A DNA stretch of 16,328 nt from Candidatus Neomicrothrix sp. UBA6944 (GTDB lineage Bacteria > Actinomycetota > Acidimicrobiia > Acidimicrobiales > Poriferisodalaceae), in NCBI GenBank assembly GCA_002448715.1, contig DJZU01000066.1:3199-19526 (forward strand), given 5' to 3'. Positions 15,029 to 16,328 of the stretch are shown here, piece after piece. The notes under the pieces are model-generated. The model was not told the origin of the DNA. It saw nothing but the letters and a program-made list of their open reading frames with translations, and did not search any database. The translations under genes were made by a program, and so were the position numbers. The first letter of the stretch is position 1. The number at the start of each line of letters is the position of its first letter.

Positions 15029-15978
15029 CGTCCAATCAAAAAGTTTAAGTGTCCGCGATCCAGAATGCGTTGCCTGAATTGGGGTTCGTATGCAGCTTCG
15101 GGGTCTTCGCGGACTAGTTCGTCAATGACGATTGCGTCGTCGCCGACGAGGATTCTCCAACGGTTGTCTTGGAGTGCATTCAAGATGGTCTCCGCTGCTT
15201 GGGCTGCTGTTGTGGGGGCTTCGTCTCTGAAGCGTTGACCTTGCATGTTTACGAGCTCGGTAAGGTCGGAGTCGGACATTTGATCTACCTCCGCTCCGCG
15301 TTCTGCGAGGTTTTTACGGATCCGTTCTAGGTTGGGTCCTCCGTGAGCTGTAGTGCTGTTGAGGCTGATGGATGTTCCGATGTGACCTGGCATGACTACA
15401 TGAGCGGTGACGTGTGGAGCGTTGAGTTGTAGGTCAACGTTGAGTGCCTCAGTAAAGCCTTTCACTGCGAACTTGGCTGCGCAGTAGGCGGTGTGTGGGG
15501 TTTCGGGTCCTACTGTTGCCCAAAAGCCGTTGATGCTGCTGGTGTTGACCAGGTGTCCTTCGTCGCTGCGAATCAGGAGCGGTAGGAAGGTGCGGCTTCC
15601 GTAGTAAACGCCGTACCAGCAGACGTCGAAAGTTTTTTCCCACGCCATGCGGTCTTCGTCTGTAACGAAGCTGCCTCCGCCCGCGATTCCTGCGTTGTTG
15701 AACACCAGATCGACGTGTTCGATTTGGTGGCGGATTTGGAGCTGGTCTCGAAATGCGATGACGTCCACTTCGTCTGCGACGTCACATATGTGTGAGGTGA
15801 CTCGCACAGTGTGTGTTGTTTCACTGAGTGCAAGTTCCTCGGTTTCGGCCATGTGGTCGGGATTGACGTCGCACATGGCGACGTGACACCCGACAGCAGC
15901 TAGTTGCCTCACCAGTTCGCGACCCATGCCGGTGCCGCCGCCGGTGACAACTGCCATCTTTCCCTCGAAATCGTTCAC
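15025..15978 (-). CDS. Short-chain dehydrogenase/reductase
   Basis: A 317-residue NAD(P)-dependent oxidoreductase of the SDR family; the substrate is not recognisable. The Rossmann glycine motif TGGGTGMG is at 12-19, Asp37 at the end of the second strand favours NAD(H), NNAG is at 94-97, and the catalytic residues are Ser147/Ser148, Tyr165 and Lys169 (YCAAK). The serine-to-tyrosine distance is a few residues longer than usual because of a GPETPH insertion. After the catalytic core there is an extended C-terminal part of about 110 residues ending in RWRILVGDDAIVIDELVRED and beyond, which is found in some SDRs. The GTG start at 15978 has a strong AGGGGGA six bases upstream. It lies directly before the dmdA-like gene, but a role in DMSP metabolism is only a guess from position. 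Confidence 0.88.
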   Translation of the reverse strand: MNDFEGKMAVVTGGGTGMGRELVRQLAAVGCHVAMCDVNPDHMAETEELALSETTHTVRVTSHICDVADEVDVIAFRDQLQIRHQIEHVDLVFNNAGIAGGGSFVTDEDRMAWEKTFDVCWYGVYYGSRTFLPLLIRSDEGHLVNTSSINGFWATVGPETPHTAYCAAKFAVKGFTEALNVDLQLNAPHVTAHVVMPGHIGTSISLNSTTAHGGPNLERIRKNLAERGAEVDQMSDSDLTELVNMQGQRFRDEAPTTAAQAAETILNALQDNRWRILVGDDAIVIDELVREDPEAAYEPQFRQRILDRGHLNFLIGR

Positions 15979-16111
15979 AGCGTCCCCCTTTGAGGTGTTC
16001 TATGGTCCCAGCAATCCGAGGGTTGCGCCATCTGAGCTCTCATATTTTGGCTCTTGAAAAATTGATAAGAATCGCCGATGAGGCTTGGGTTACCAACAAA
16101 ACTGACGCAAA

Positions 16112-16328
16112 ATGTTTTTTATGAATCGATTGTCCGTGCGGAGCCTGGTGTGGGTGCTGGGTTTTGTTGTTGCTGCCAGTTGTTCCAGCAACGAAGTTTC
16201 GTCCCCCGTGTCCTCAACCACGGTTGTTGACAGCGTTGAGTCGGAGACGTCGGATTCGTTGTCGGCGGCGCCGGCGAGTGCTCGAACTTCCACCACCGTG
16301 GGGAGCAGTGAATTCGTGTCGAATTCCG
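16112..16328 (+). CDS. Predicted lipoprotein, N-terminal part (cut off by the window)
   Basis: An open frame of 72 codons runs off the right edge, diverging from all other genes in the window. The first residues MFFMNRLSVRSLVWVLGFVV form a short basic stretch and a hydrophobic core, followed by a lipobox ending in AASC with the lipid-modified cysteine at residue 24. The mature part is a Ser/Thr/Val-rich linker (SSTTVV, TSTTVG), typical of surface lipoproteins that carry a folded domain further on. Function cannot be told from this fragment. An in-frame stop lies three codons upstream, so the start is the ATG at 16112 or that at 16121; neither has a clear Shine-Dalgarno sequence. The 133-nt divergent gap to the dehydrogenase must hold promoters for both sides, but I could not place them with confidence. 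Confidence 0.7.
   Translation, partial: MFFMNRLSVRSLVWVLGFVVAASCSSNEVSSPVSSTTVVDSVESETSDSLSAAPASARTSTTVGSSEFVSNS

Noticed and set aside
15979..16111. Promoter boxes for the SDR gene (TTATCA with TATGAG, 18-nt spacing) in the divergent gap
   Set aside because: Both hexamers match consensus at only four of six positions, and the region is AT-rich, so such pairs arise by chance.

Overview
The window is about 16 kb of tightly packed bacterial chromosome. Thirteen protein genes and one tRNA gene lie on the minus strand. A single partial lipoprotein gene diverges from them at the right edge on the plus strand. No mobile element, CRISPR array, prophage or integrase was seen, and no stretch over 300 bases lacks a gene. 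The order tig, clpP, clpX, folC, ndk, mreB, mreC, mreD, penicillin-binding protein 2, rodA, B12-binding radical SAM protein, DUF2344 matches a block I recall from Actinobacteria such as Streptomyces and Mycobacterium. The ClpP resembles actinobacterial ClpP2. Base composition is roughly balanced rather than GC-rich, and there is a DmdA-type demethylase. Together these suggest a marine actinobacterium of the Acidimicrobiia type. That assignment is an inference from synteny and protein resemblance, not from a marker gene search.

Layout, in the direction of transcription (right to left). (1) 15978-13885: a short-chain dehydrogenase/reductase followed by a GcvT-fold protein that closely resembles the dimethylsulfoniopropionate (DMSP) demethylase DmdA. 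(2) 13851-13777: tRNA-Gly(TCC) with an encoded CCA end. (3) 13717-10155: protein folding and turnover, with trigger factor, ClpP and the ClpX unfoldase. (4) 10186-8327: folate polyglutamylation (FolC) and nucleoside diphosphate kinase. (5) 8234-2479: the elongasome (MreB, MreC, MreD, PBP2 transpeptidase, RodA glycosyltransferase), with stop/start overlaps from mreC to rodA. (6) 2416-1: a radical SAM/B12 protein and its DUF2344 partner, which runs off the left edge.

Most junctions overlap or are very short, which points to operons and translational coupling. Three genes without a Shine-Dalgarno sequence (radical SAM, tig, dmdA-like) each have an actinobacterial-style TANNNT box 7-10 nt before the start codon, so their mRNAs may be leaderless. 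The start of the DUF2344 gene instead lies beside a perfect 9-bp hairpin that covers its likely ribosome-binding site.

The core of the window is ordinary housekeeping. The points most worth a second look are the DmdA-like gene, the calcium-binding-like tail on PBP2, the single ClpP2-like gene where relatives carry a clpP1-clpP2 pair, the acidic insertion near the trigger factor N-terminus, and the hairpin before DUF2344.
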